Origin: CAZMFZ01 sp964565665
Lineage (GTDB): Bacteria; Bacteroidota; Bacteroidia; Cytophagales; UBA9547
Assembly: GCA_964565665.1 (NCBI GenBank)
Contig: CAZMFZ010000006.1
Span: 1 to 52,873, forward strand
Direction of reading: 5' to 3'
Length of the DNA stretch: 52,873 bases
Part shown: piece after piece, positions 45,263 to 52,873 of the stretch
Layout of the letters: each line of letters opens with the position of its first letter
How positions within the stretch are numbered: position 1 is the first letter of the stretch
Notes under the pieces: generated by a model
Seen by the model: the letters and a program-made list of their open reading frames with translations, nothing else
What the model was told of the DNA's origin: nothing
Databases searched by the model: none
Translations under genes and position numbers: made by a program

Positions 45263-46786
45263 TCACAAATCAAATCCACAATAGCTCAAATTAAAGCTTT
45301 TATTGCAAATCGGGAAGTCTGAAATTTCATTGTCGCGCAATACCAAGCCCAAGGCTAGCCAATTGTGGAAAGATGGATCTTTTATTTTATAATGAGCCAA
45401 TTCTCCCTTTTCATCAGTAATAGCGCAATGCACAATCTCGCCTCTCCAACCTTCTGTCATGGAAATTACAAAATGATTGGGTTTCAATTTTTTTTCATAG
45501 AAATCGGCACGCGATTCCGTTGGCTCTTCTTCTGTTCTTCTCAATTGAGCCAAAAGTATTCTTAAGTATTCCAAAGAATGTTGTATCTCCATATTTCGCA
45601 ACATTCCTCGGGCAAATACATCGCCTGATGTCATTAGCACAGGTTGGTATTTTTGTTCCAAATAATAACCAAATGGGTGTGTATTGCGAATGTCGCGGGG
45701 CAATCCAGTCGTTCTAGCAGCCATCCCTACCGCACCTATCAGTTCGGCTTGCGTTCGGCTGAGTTCACCAGTTTTCTCAAATCGATTCAAAACGCTTGGC
45801 AATTCAAACGTCTTTTCCGCCATTTCCATGTATTTGGCCTCAAATTCTTCTAGCATTTTAATGAGCCTTTCTTGCAAAGCTGGGGTGAATGAATAAGGAT
45901 TGTAGCCCGTGCGAATCAAACCTTTAGCAAAGCGATTGCCACACCACCATTGGAAATAATTAATAAGTGGTGTACGCAATGCACCAAATACCGAACTGCC
46001 CAATTGGTAAGCCACATCAAGACAAAAAGCACTCAAATCGCCTACATGAATGGCCATACGTTCCAACTCAAGAGCCAAAGTGCGTATCATATTGAGCCTA
46101 GCATTGGGTTCGAAACCAAGTAAACTTTCCATCGCACCCACAAAAGCCAAGGAATGCCCCACGGCAGTATCACCAGCAATTGATTCGGAAAGTACCGTTC
46201 GCTGAATCAAATGCTTTTTTGATAGAAATAATTTCTCAATACCTCGGTGCTGATATCCAAGTTGAATTTCCAGATGCATCACCATTTCGCCATTGCACAA
46301 AAACCTGAAATGACCTGGCTCAATTACTCCGGCATGAATAGGCCCTACACCTACTTCATGTATTTCATCGCCTTGCAATCTTAAAAACGGATAGTTTCTA
46401 AGCGTTTTTGATTTGTCGGCTCGGTCGAAAGCTAGGCGAGCGGGTTTGTCCCAAGGATGATTTAAAAACTGAATACCGTAATTTTCGCTTATTTCTCTTT
46501 CAAAAATATGGAATGCAAATACCTCTTTTGAAATCGCATCAATAGCTAGGGCATGATTAAAATCAGACAATTCATGAGAGAAAACATGAATAGTTGCATC
46601 TTTATCTTCGGCTATACAGCATATAAATTTTAAAAAAGTGCTGGTTTGGTAAGCATAATAATTGGCAATATGGTTTTCGCGATTAGCACACAAATTTACT
46701 GCAATGGCATAAAAAGCCGCGTAATCGAAAATGGGAATTTCCGAAATCGGAACAGGCTGATGGTTTTTTATTTGGAGTGTGTTCAC
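45263..46786 (-). CDS. Ehr-type large subunit (NuoCD/HyfG-like) lacking [NiFe] ligands
   Basis: A 507-residue fusion of a NuoC-like N-terminal domain (about 1-120, with HIFEREISENYGIQFLNHPWDKPARL) and a NuoD/hydrogenase-large domain (about 140-507). GPIHAGVIEPGHFRF carries the conserved His151 and GYQHRGIEKL follows. The first metal motif, RxCGxCxxxH in hydrogenases, reads E-S-I-A204-G-D-T207-A-V-G-H211, so both Cys are lost but the His is kept. The C-terminal DPCxxC motif is replaced by DFPICNKSFNLSYCG with cysteines spaced C494-x8-C503. The protein therefore cannot hold a [NiFe] site. The start is GTG 46786, next to an 80-bp repeat created with the VapBC insertion. Confidence 0.88.
   Translation of the reverse strand: MNTLQIKNHQPVPISEIPIFDYAAFYAIAVNLCANRENHIANYYAYQTSTFLKFICCIAEDKDATIHVFSHELSDFNHALAIDAISKEVFAFHIFEREISENYGIQFLNHPWDKPARLAFDRADKSKTLRNYPFLRLQGDEIHEVGVGPIHAGVIEPGHFRFLCNGEMVMHLEIQLGYQHRGIEKLFLSKKHLIQRTVLSESIAGDTAVGHSLAFVGAMESLLGFEPNARLNMIRTLALELERMAIHVGDLSAFCLDVAYQLGSSVFGALRTPLINYFQWWCGNRFAKGLIRTGYNPYSFTPALQERLIKMLEEFEAKYMEMAEKTFELPSVLNRFEKTGELSRTQAELIGAVGMAARTTGLPRDIRNTHPFGYYLEQKYQPVLMTSGDVFARGMLRNMEIQHSLEYLRILLAQLRRTEEEPTESRADFYEKKLKPNHFVISMTEGWRGEIVHCAITDEKGELAHYKIKDPSFHNWLALGLVLRDNEISDFPICNKSFNLSYCGFDL
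46706..46785. repeat. 80-bp direct repeat, copy A (hyfG 5' end)
   Basis: This copy is the live 5' end of the large-subunit gene (coding for NTLQIKNHQPVPISEIPIFDY). It shares 72 of 80 bases with copy B at 47543-47622 in the same orientation; 36 consecutive bases are identical. The two copies bracket the VapBC-like module. Confidence 0.9.
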
Positions 46787-46820
46787 TGTCGTTTTGGTTT
46801 TTAAAAAAGTCTTTTAAGCG

Positions 46821-46846
46821 CTAAATTCAATACTTACTGAATTTAG
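46821..46846. promoter_or_regulatory. Inverted repeat upstream of the VapBC module
   Basis: CTAAATTCA and its exact complement TGAATTTAG are separated by 8 bp, 58 bp before the antitoxin ATG. This is a suitable operator for autoregulation by the antitoxin. It also lies just upstream of the GTG of the large-subunit gene on the other strand. Confidence 0.4.
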
Positions 46847-46903
46847 ATTAAAGGAATAATTTATATCTTTATAACCTGATTTTAAAAACATAAGTGTCAA
46901 AGT

Positions 46904-47149
46904 ATGTACAGAGAAATTATAGTCCCTACTCAAAGCGATTTTACTATTCATTTACCTGCAACATTGATAGGGAAAAATGTAGAGGTAATTGCATTTGAAA
47001 TCAATGGTATTGAGAATGAGCCGTTGAATAATTCGCAATATTTTAACAACGAAAAACTCATTGCTCTCTTTAATAAATACGAGGTTGATATGGCTGATTT
47101 TAAATTTGATAGAAAAGAAGCTACTAATTTTAGAGGTTACGCAGCCTAA
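46904..47149 (+). CDS. VapB-like antitoxin of a PIN toxin pair
   Basis: An 81-residue protein. The N-terminal part REIIVPTQSDFTIHLPATLIGKNVEVIAFEI is the pattern found upstream of PIN toxins in many Bacteroidota (VP.....F...LP....GK.VEVIAFE). The tail LIALFNKYEVDMADFKFDRKEATN is the toxin-binding region. The frame is intact and overlaps the PIN coding frame that follows. It is opposite in direction to the surrounding hyf-like operon, so the module came in as an insertion. It would neutralise a VapC-type RNase, but the toxin gene here is broken. Confidence 0.75.
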   Translation: MYREIIVPTQSDFTIHLPATLIGKNVEVIAFEINGIENEPLNNSQYFNNEKLIALFNKYEVDMADFKFDRKEATNFRGYAA

Positions 47150-47549
47150 AATATTTTTAGATACAAATATTCTATTGTGTGTGCATGATAGTAAAAACTT
47201 AGTAAAGAAAAATAAAGCCCTAGAAATAATTGGCCAAAATAATTTTGTTTTTTGAACCCATATTTTAAAAGAATATGCCAATGTATGCCTATATAAATTC
47301 AAATTACCGAAAAAATATGTAGCAGAGATTATCAACGAATTTATAGCATCAAAATCTATTTTTTCACTCGAGCCTAAGCATTTTTCTTTTTCTTCAACAT
47401 TGATAAACAGATATGATTTTTCCTTTTTTGATGCTTTAGTTGTAGCAACAGCCCTTGAGGCAGAATGCAACATTTTATATTCCGAAGATAGGCAACATGG
47501 ACAAATTATTGAAGGAAAGTTAGTAATTATCAATCCATTTGAGGAATAA
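47142..47549 (+). pseudogene. PIN-domain (VapC-type) toxin, in-frame stop and no clear start codon
   Basis: One frame encodes a PIN domain: PKIFLDTNILLCVHDS (first catalytic Asp), THILKEYANV (Glu), FFDALVVATALEAECN (Asp) and YSEDRQHGQIIEGKLVIINPFEE (last Asp and the typical ending). It is interrupted by TGA at 47253-47255 where relatives have Ser (VIST.IL.E), so one C-to-G change explains it. There is also no ATG where one is expected, just before PKIFLDT (the codon is CAG at 47142). VapC toxins cut tRNA or rRNA. This one should be inactive. The last 7 bp overlap repeat copy B. Confidence 0.8.
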
Positions 47550-47622
47550 AAAGCCTCGTAATCGAAAATGGGAATTTCCGAAATCGGAACAGACTGGTTA
47601 TTTTTTGTTTGGAGTGTATTCA
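47543..47622. repeat. 80-bp direct repeat, copy B (orphan hyfG 5' end)
   Basis: A second, non-functional copy of the large-subunit 5' end, coding in the minus direction from ATG 47623 for NTLQTKNNQSVPISEIPIFDY before running into the inserted module. It keeps an ATG where the live gene now has GTG, and it still faces the upstream hyfF gene. It probably marks the original position of the gene start. Confidence 0.9.
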
Positions 47623-47700
47623 TATGTTAAAATCCCAACCCTTCCCAAAGGAGGCTAGCGTGCACCAATCTTTTTTAGTGAATAATAAATTCTCCTTTTG

Positions 47701-49131
47701 CTATTTTGGCAAATGCTTCACCGCATCGCGTACAAACTGCACCAAGCCTTCATTGGGAAATATGCCCATCCACAACACAAAACCTATCATAATAAATTGA
47801 CTAATACTTTCCCAAGGATGAATAACATCGTAGGTGGCTAATTTGCCGGGAAAAGGGGCAAAAAGCAACCGCAACATGGCATTGATAAACGAGGCAAATA
47901 TGAAAGTGAGGCAAATTAAAAGGAAGCCGCCTACTAGCCAGTGATACATGCCAAACAAGGCCATAAAAGTATATAGTTCCGTAAGGAACATGCCAGAAGG
48001 GGGTATGGCAATAATGCACAAAAAGCCTAAGAACATCACCGTACCTCCAGCAGGATTGATTTTGAAATAGCCACCGATATTGTCAATATTTTTATTCAAA
48101 TATATTCTGAAAACTTGCCCCACTTGCAGGAAAAGGCTCGATTTGGCAAAAGAATGAAAAACCAAATGGAAAATGGAAGCAAAATGACCCATGCTCCCCG
48201 CACCCAAAGCAATCAGTGCTAAACCAGCATGTTCCACGCTCGAATAAGCGAGGATGCGTTTGATATTTCGCACTTTGATTAAATACACCGCAGCGAAAAA
48301 TATAGACACGGTGCCAATGATAATGAGGATTTTATCTGTCCAGATGCGAGTAGAGGTTACCGATAATATTTCATAAAATCGGAAAATAGCAATAAAGCCC
48401 ACGTTCATCAAGCCCCCGGAAAACAATGCACCTACGGGTGACGGGGCTTTGTCTTTGGCGTCAATATCTACGGAAAATAAAGGTGCAACACCCATTTTCA
48501 CACTAAAGCCGACTACAGCAAACAAAAAACCGACTTTGAGCCAAAGCGGATTCATAAAGGGGGCTTTGGCAACCAAAGCAGTAACTGACAGATCTAAATG
48601 CTTAGTTTCCTGTACGGCAATGCCTAAAAACAAAATACCTATATAGGCCAAAGCCAAGCCGATAGAGCAAACGAAAAAGTATTTCCAAGCTGCTTCCAGT
48701 GAAGATTTGTCTCTGTCGTGGTATATCATTACGGCCGATACCAAGGTAGTACCTTCAATAAACGCCCACATCATGCCCAAATGGTTGGAAATCATGGCTC
48801 CCGTCATGCACATAATAAAAAAGGTGATAGAGGCATTGTGGTAAGCCATTTGCGAGTCAGAATCTTTCCTTTCTACAGAATAAATGGCTGAATGCGATAC
48901 TGAAGGAATAGCAATAATGGCTAGCACCGCTAAGAAAATTACTCCTATTCTATCTATCCTAAAATAAATATCTTGGAAAACATCTAGTTGTGAATAACAG
49001 AAATAAGTGAAAACGATTTGCATTAAAAGAAAAGGCACAAAAAGCAGGAAATTGCCCAATGTTTTCTTTATCAACACTTGTGAAATGCAGACCACTAATC
49101 CAAACCCAAAATATAGAAGTATATAAGTCAT
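47701..49131 (-). CDS. hyfF: HyfF-like proton-conducting membrane subunit
   Basis: A 476-residue antiporter-like subunit of the NuoN/HyfF kind with about 13-14 membrane helices. The ion-path residues are visible: the Glu in WAFIEGTTL (helix 5), the Lys in VGFSVKMGVAPLFSVDIDAKDKAPSPVGALFSGGLMN (helices 7-8, broken helix) and a Lys/His-rich second half (VEHAGLALIALG, VFHSFAKSSLFLQVG). It begins 2 bp after the hyfE stop. With HyfB it would form the ion-pumping arm. Followed by the orphan repeat and the inserted VapBC pair. Confidence 0.88.
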   Translation of the reverse strand: MTYILLYFGFGLVVCISQVLIKKTLGNFLLFVPFLLMQIVFTYFCYSQLDVFQDIYFRIDRIGVIFLAVLAIIAIPSVSHSAIYSVERKDSDSQMAYHNASITFFIMCMTGAMISNHLGMMWAFIEGTTLVSAVMIYHDRDKSSLEAAWKYFFVCSIGLALAYIGILFLGIAVQETKHLDLSVTALVAKAPFMNPLWLKVGFLFAVVGFSVKMGVAPLFSVDIDAKDKAPSPVGALFSGGLMNVGFIAIFRFYEILSVTSTRIWTDKILIIIGTVSIFFAAVYLIKVRNIKRILAYSSVEHAGLALIALGAGSMGHFASIFHLVFHSFAKSSLFLQVGQVFRIYLNKNIDNIGGYFKINPAGGTVMFLGFLCIIAIPPSGMFLTELYTFMALFGMYHWLVGGFLLICLTFIFASFINAMLRLLFAPFPGKLATYDVIHPWESISQFIMIGFVLWMGIFPNEGLVQFVRDAVKHLPK

Positions 49132-49133
49132 GC

Positions 49134-49811
49134 TTAATCCTTGAGTTCTGTCAGGCTTTTGATTTCCAAATCGTGAAATATATTCTGCACTCGTGTTAAA
49201 AAAATACCCAATAAGAAGGTGGTAGTGAAAATATCAAACAAAATGCCCAAGTTTACTACGATAGGCATTTCGTTTCCCATCGCGAGCGAAAGCAGGAAAA
49301 GCCCATTTTCCAACACCAAATACCCCACAATCAACGTGATGATTTTTCGCCTACGGGTAAGCATTAATATTCCAGTAAATACAGCTGAAATTGAAGCCGT
49401 GAAATAGGTGATTTTCAAGGTGTTCTCACTCAATCGATAAGCATTGCCAATTTGAAAATTACCATTGTGCAAAGCATAGCCCAAATAAAGTGAAAGAATG
49501 AATATAAGTCCAATCTTAAATAATGCGTAGAAATTCGTTTCGTTTGGCTCACGTTCATAAGTCAAATTATTTTTTTTTATGAGATAGTTAATATACACAG
49601 GCACTACAATGCCTTTGAAAATGATGGTTTCTATAAGTATAAAAACCAAATTCAGGTAATTTTCCTCCCTCAAGCCGTGCAATTCTTTAAATGCAATGGC
49701 AAACAACAACACGCCTTGCAGTGCCAAAGCTTGAGCATACGTTCTCAATCTTCCTGCGGCTAGCAAGTAGATAAGTGTCATTGAAAATATGATTATCAGT
49801 ACGTTGGTCAT
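49134..49811 (-). CDS. hyfE: HyfE-like membrane subunit
   Basis: A 225-residue integral membrane protein with about six helices, matching HyfE of hydrogenase-4 and its Ehr relatives. The C-terminal half resembles NuoK/MrpC (VGYLVLENGLFLLSLAMGNEMPIVVNLGILFDIF), with the conserved membrane Glu in LENGLF that takes part in proton relay in complex I. An N-terminal Glu-bearing segment (LVFILIETIIFKGIVVP) is the second NuoK-like element. It lies 83 bp after hyfC and 2 bp before hyfF. Confidence 0.88.
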   Translation of the reverse strand: MTNVLIIIFSMTLIYLLAAGRLRTYAQALALQGVLLFAIAFKELHGLREENYLNLVFILIETIIFKGIVVPVYINYLIKKNNLTYEREPNETNFYALFKIGLIFILSLYLGYALHNGNFQIGNAYRLSENTLKITYFTASISAVFTGILMLTRRRKIITLIVGYLVLENGLFLLSLAMGNEMPIVVNLGILFDIFTTTFLLGIFLTRVQNIFHDLEIKSLTELKD

Positions 49812-49894
49812 ATTAATAAGTATTTAGGAATGCGTAATTAGGAATGGGGATTTTGATTGCCAATAATCAATACACATTAATAATTACACATTCA

Positions 49895-50803
49895 TCATAT
49901 TTTGTTCATCATCAACAGTACTCCGAAGAATACCATTATTGCCAAAACAGTGAGTGTAAATATAAAATTCGGGTTTTTCTTCATCCTTTCCCTTGCTCTG
50001 AACGATTCGAGTAAACCTACAGTAATTGCCAAGCCAAATTGAATGCCGGCAAAAATGGCTATTTGTAGCCATATACTCATTTGCGATTCTATAAATAAAT
50101 TTACAATCAACATGCCGAACATTACAAATTTGAGCGATGAAGCATACAATAGTATTCCCAAATCGAAACCGCTATTGTCTAGTATCATTACTTCGTGTAC
50201 CATTGTGAGTTCTAAGTGGGTATTGGGGTCGTCAATGGGTAAGCGGCTATTTTCAATCATCATAATTTGGATAATAATATAGGCTGCAAGCAAAATCAGG
50301 AAAATAGTGGTGGCGTTATTAAAATTAATAAAATCGAAAAATATCTGGTAAAAGGAAGTTTTGCCCGTGAACATGGCAAACGAGCCTATCAAAATGAAAA
50401 AAGCAGGCTCTACCAACATCGAATACAAAGCTTCGCGATTGGCACCCATACCTTCGAATGGACTTCCAGTATCAAGGGCAGAAATAATCATGAAAAATTT
50501 GCCCAACGCTAAAATATAAGCAAAGAATACAAAATCGCCATCGAATGAAATTACAGCCTGTTGGTTGTGAAATGGCACTACCAAAATAGCAGTAACAATG
50601 CTTGTAAAATAGATGCTTGGGGCAATTTTAAATACAATGCTAGTGGTATGGCCATATATCGTTTCTTTTTTTAGCGTTCGCAAAATATCTCTAATAGGCT
50701 GCAGAATATTTGCTCCTTTTCTGCCACTTGCAATGCTCTTGGTTAGGTTTAATATGCCTACAAAAAATAAACTGGCTATGAATATCAATACTATGCCCAG
50801 CAT
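49895..50803 (-). CDS. hyfC: NuoH/HyfC-like membrane subunit
   Basis: A 302-residue protein with about eight helices, homologous to NuoH/HyfC, the subunit that joins the peripheral arm to the pump modules. Landmarks are ILQPIRDILRTLKKETI (the conserved cytoplasmic QP.D..K segment), GMGANREALYSMLVEPAFF, and ENSRLPIDDPNTHLELTMVHEVM with the acidic residues that line the quinone/E-channel entrance. The ATG overlaps the hyfB stop (TAATG), indicating translational coupling. Confidence 0.92.
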   Translation of the reverse strand: MLGIVLIFIASLFFVGILNLTKSIASGRKGANILQPIRDILRTLKKETIYGHTTSIVFKIAPSIYFTSIVTAILVVPFHNQQAVISFDGDFVFFAYILALGKFFMIISALDTGSPFEGMGANREALYSMLVEPAFFILIGSFAMFTGKTSFYQIFFDFINFNNATTIFLILLAAYIIIQIMMIENSRLPIDDPNTHLELTMVHEVMILDNSGFDLGILLYASSLKFVMFGMLIVNLFIESQMSIWLQIAIFAGIQFGLAITVGLLESFRARERMKKNPNFIFTLTVLAIMVFFGVLLMMNKI

Positions 50804-52773
50804 TATAAAATATCTATAAAAGTGATAATGAATAGAAATACCAAGAACACAAACGCGTAAAGCACATAGGTTTGCGTATTGCCTGATTGTACAATCGCAA
50901 ACCGTTTAATAAATTTATTAAGCTGCCAAAGCGGTCGAGATATAAAAGTATATTCCAAAATGTCTTTTGAGGAACTGTGAAACTCTCTTGTTTTGGGGAA
51001 AATTTCCGTTTCGGTAAACTTCTTAAATCTGAATTTTAATCTTAATAGCGGATATGCCAATTTCCCAAAACTCTCTGAATATGAAGAAGCTGTGTATTGT
51101 ACTTTGCTGTCGGCTGCCAAATAGCCACAACCCCAAGTGGGCCCATAACTTTCTCCATTTTTACGGGTAAAAAAAGTGCGAATACCGTAGATAACTGTGG
51201 CAAGCGAAATAAATATAATGGTGAGCAACGACAAATTTTGAAGCGGTAAAATATTGCTGATGGGAATACTGATAGTAAAGGGAATAAAAATATTTACAAT
51301 TGGTGTTATAAAAATCAATAAATAAGTGGCTACAACCGAAATGCCAAGCATCAAGAATACAATCATAAATTGCGGCACAAGCATCCAATTATCGGCTTCC
51401 TGAGGCTGATGTTTAAGTTCTTTTCTAGCATTGCCAAGAAATACTATCCCAAATACTTTTGTAAAACAGAAAATGGCAAGCCCTCCAATCAATGCCAAAC
51501 CAAGCAGAGCCAGCAGCAATAGCACATCTACCGACACATTGCCTTTATTGAATTCGCCCATTATGCCATCGTAAATTAGAAATTCGGATACAAATCCGTT
51601 GAAAGGTGGCAATCCACATATCGCAATTGCCCCAATCAGAAACAACAATCCAGAAATAGGCATGTATTTTATCAAGCCTCCAAGCGAATCAATATGCTTT
51701 GTGTGTGTTTGCTGATATACCGTTCCGGCTCCGAAAAATAAAAGGGGTTTGAATAAAGCATGATTTAAAATATGCAAAATAGCTCCGGCAAAGCCTAGAA
51801 AGCCAAGACTATAATTTTGAACTCCCAAACCTAACATTCCAAGCCCAATGCCCATGCCAATAATGCCGATATTTTCAATGCTGCTAAATGCCAATGTCTT
51901 CTTAATATCACTTTGCACTATGGCATTGATAATGCCGTAAAGCCCTGTAATAAAGCTGATTACCAATACAAATATGCCAATTTCATAGTATGAACTTTGC
52001 AAGCAAGATACTACTCTCAATATGCCATAGATTCCCATTTTTATCATTACTCCCGACATTACGGCCGAAACGGGTGCGGGTGCAGCAGGGTGTGCATGTG
52101 GCAGCCAAGTGTGCAATGGTACGAACCCTGCTTTCATTCCAAACCCAACAAAAAATACAATAAACAAAGGCCAATTGTTGGTAGTGGTAAAATATTCCCG
52201 CAGTGCATGAAAGCTCATTTCCCCTGTTTCACCCATTAGCATAAATGAGCCTAACATAATGAATATCAAGCAGATGTGCATTTGAACTAAATAATTTAGC
52301 CCAGCTTTTAATACTTCTTCTTTCTCACTCTCGAAAATTACCAACAGAAATGAAGCCAACGACATTATTTCCCACAGAATCATAAAAGGCACGAAGTGCT
52401 GAATAATCACTAGCAGCAACATCGCAATATGAAGCATATTAAACGCCATGAAATGGATATTCAAAGCAATCGGTTCTTTGTAGCTTTTCATGTAGCCTTG
52501 GGCATATATCGATGCCAATAGCACTACCATATTTATTAGCAAAATGAAAAATGCCGATAAACTATCGGCACTCAATTCAATATTACCCAATAAAGGCAAT
52601 TCGGCAAGTGTGTAGTGAATGGTGCCGTAATTGAAAACTGAAATGGCAAATGCTCCAGAAACAATAGCAAGTAATATTGCAATTAGCAAGCTAAAATTAG
52701 CCTTGAATTTTGTGGGAATAAAAATTACCGCAGGAATAAAAATGGCAATGACAAACAAAGCACCGAGGCTCAT
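50803..52773 (-). CDS. hyfB: HyfB-like proton-conducting membrane subunit
   Basis: A 656-residue subunit of the NuoL/HyfB type with about 16 helices. The first half contains the conserved Glu in LWEIMSLASFLLV and Lys in FGMKAGFVPLHTWLPHAHPAAPAPVSAVMSGVMIKMG, the family signature. The second half has SIENIGIIGMGIG and NHALFKPLLFFGAG. The C-terminal region (about 500-656) includes an amphipathic stretch and a final helix, like the lateral helix of NuoL. Several adjacent subunits of the same complex identify it as Ehr/hydrogenase-4 rather than Mrp antiporter. First gene of the operon in the window, with a -7 box upstream. Confidence 0.92.
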   Translation of the reverse strand: MSLGALFVIAIFIPAVIFIPTKFKANFSLLIAILLAIVSGAFAISVFNYGTIHYTLAELPLLGNIELSADSLSAFFILLINMVVLLASIYAQGYMKSYKEPIALNIHFMAFNMLHIAMLLLVIIQHFVPFMILWEIMSLASFLLVIFESEKEEVLKAGLNYLVQMHICLIFIMLGSFMLMGETGEMSFHALREYFTTTNNWPLFIVFFVGFGMKAGFVPLHTWLPHAHPAAPAPVSAVMSGVMIKMGIYGILRVVSCLQSSYYEIGIFVLVISFITGLYGIINAIVQSDIKKTLAFSSIENIGIIGMGIGLGMLGLGVQNYSLGFLGFAGAILHILNHALFKPLLFFGAGTVYQQTHTKHIDSLGGLIKYMPISGLLFLIGAIAICGLPPFNGFVSEFLIYDGIMGEFNKGNVSVDVLLLLALLGLALIGGLAIFCFTKVFGIVFLGNARKELKHQPQEADNWMLVPQFMIVFLMLGISVVATYLLIFITPIVNIFIPFTISIPISNILPLQNLSLLTIIFISLATVIYGIRTFFTRKNGESYGPTWGCGYLAADSKVQYTASSYSESFGKLAYPLLRLKFRFKKFTETEIFPKTREFHSSSKDILEYTFISRPLWQLNKFIKRFAIVQSGNTQTYVLYAFVFLVFLFIITFIDIL

Positions 52774-52794
52774 ACGGTTTCATTTTATAGAAAT

Positions 52795-52802
52795 CAAAAT
52801 TA
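52795..52802 (-). promoter_or_regulatory. Candidate -7 box for the hyf/Ehr operon
   Basis: On the minus strand TAATTTTG lies 21 bp before the hyfB ATG. A TTTG -33 element is not clear at the right distance, and genes further upstream outside the window could also be part of the operon. Confidence 0.4.
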
Positions 52803-52873
52803 AACCCAACTGAAAAGAACGGTATTAAAATGTAATTAAATGTATGAAGAACACAGAGTATACAGTGTTTTAT

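Noticed and set aside
49812..49894. Extra small gene between hyfC and hyfE
   Set aside because: The 83 bp are rich in repeated TAATTA/GGAAT words and no coding frame with a start and sensible spacing is seen.
47701..52773. Functional [NiFe] hydrogenase-4 or Mrp antiporter
   Set aside because: The large subunit lacks both metal-binding motifs, and the presence of NuoH-, HyfE-, NuoCD- and NuoB-like genes is not the Mrp arrangement.
1..52873. CRISPR array, tRNA or rRNA genes
   Set aside because: No regularly spaced repeats and no tRNA cloverleaf or rRNA core sequences were recognised on either strand.

Overview
This window is an AT-rich chromosomal piece of a Bacteroidota bacterium, probably from a draft or metagenome assembly because it contains two runs of N (4256-4265 and 6885-6984). 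The phylum is indicated by type IX secretion parts (a PorW/SprE-like lipoprotein, a secreted protein with a CHU_C/type-B sorting tail, an OmpA/PD40 protein), Bacteroidota-type LptD, Mrp and VapBC proteins, and promoters of the Bacteroidota form TTTG-N18..22-TAnnTTTG. No rRNA, tRNA or CRISPR array was seen.

Layout. 1-3313: metX (partial), tpiA, a broken DUF5618 gene, a small exported septoil-knot-like protein and prmA. 3358-6546: remains of a Wadjet (JetABCD type I) plasmid-defence operon. jetD is essentially whole apart from an assembly gap; jetC lacks its 5' half and carries an amber stop and a frameshift; jetA and jetB are absent. 6547-18041: a TPR protein, a DUF255 thioredoxin-domain protein, mrp and a NifU-like gene, a Wzz-like protein, a queuosine-precursor transporter, a PIF1-like helicase, udk, cvpA, a beta-barrel protein, yqeY and an M42 peptidase. 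18042-26712: a 44-residue membrane protein with its own promoter, DUF721, two envelope beta-barrel genes (one PagL-like), tatC, Uma2, glyA, mlaE, an OmpA/PD40 protein and HU. 26865-31202: mutY, ssb and porW. 31233-31756: a toxin-antitoxin pair in which each gene has one frameshift. 31862-37668: an envelope block (MCE/MlaD, amidase, lptD) and hemW. 37717-42430: a T9SS-exported choice-of-anchor L protein, a frameshifted DUF6883-like gene and a porin.

42598-52773 is the most interesting part. A long minus-strand locus encodes six subunits related to membrane-bound hydrogenase/complex I (HyfB, HyfC, HyfE, HyfF, HyfG and HyfI-like), and just downstream lie an SbtA bicarbonate permease and an SbtB-like PII protein. 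The large subunit lacks the [NiFe] cysteines, and the small subunit has lost all four ligands of the N2/proximal cluster while keeping one ferredoxin-type [4Fe-4S] motif. This fits the energy-converting hydrogenase-related (Ehr) class. The pairing with sbtA/sbtB suggests, as inference only, a link between ion translocation and inorganic-carbon uptake. The operon is split between hyfF and hyfG by an oppositely oriented VapBC module (PIN gene dead) lying between two 80-bp, 90%-identical copies of the hyfG 5' end. A possible 52-residue ORF sits between hyfG and hyfI.

Two themes run across the window. Reading-frame lesions (six single-base deletions and two nonsense codons) fall only in accessory genes, while every housekeeping frame is clean, so they look like real decay more than sequencing error. 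Three intergenic palindromes (about 1607, 20255 and 44241) share a G(G)TTTAAAC(C)-like centre and form a small REP-like family.
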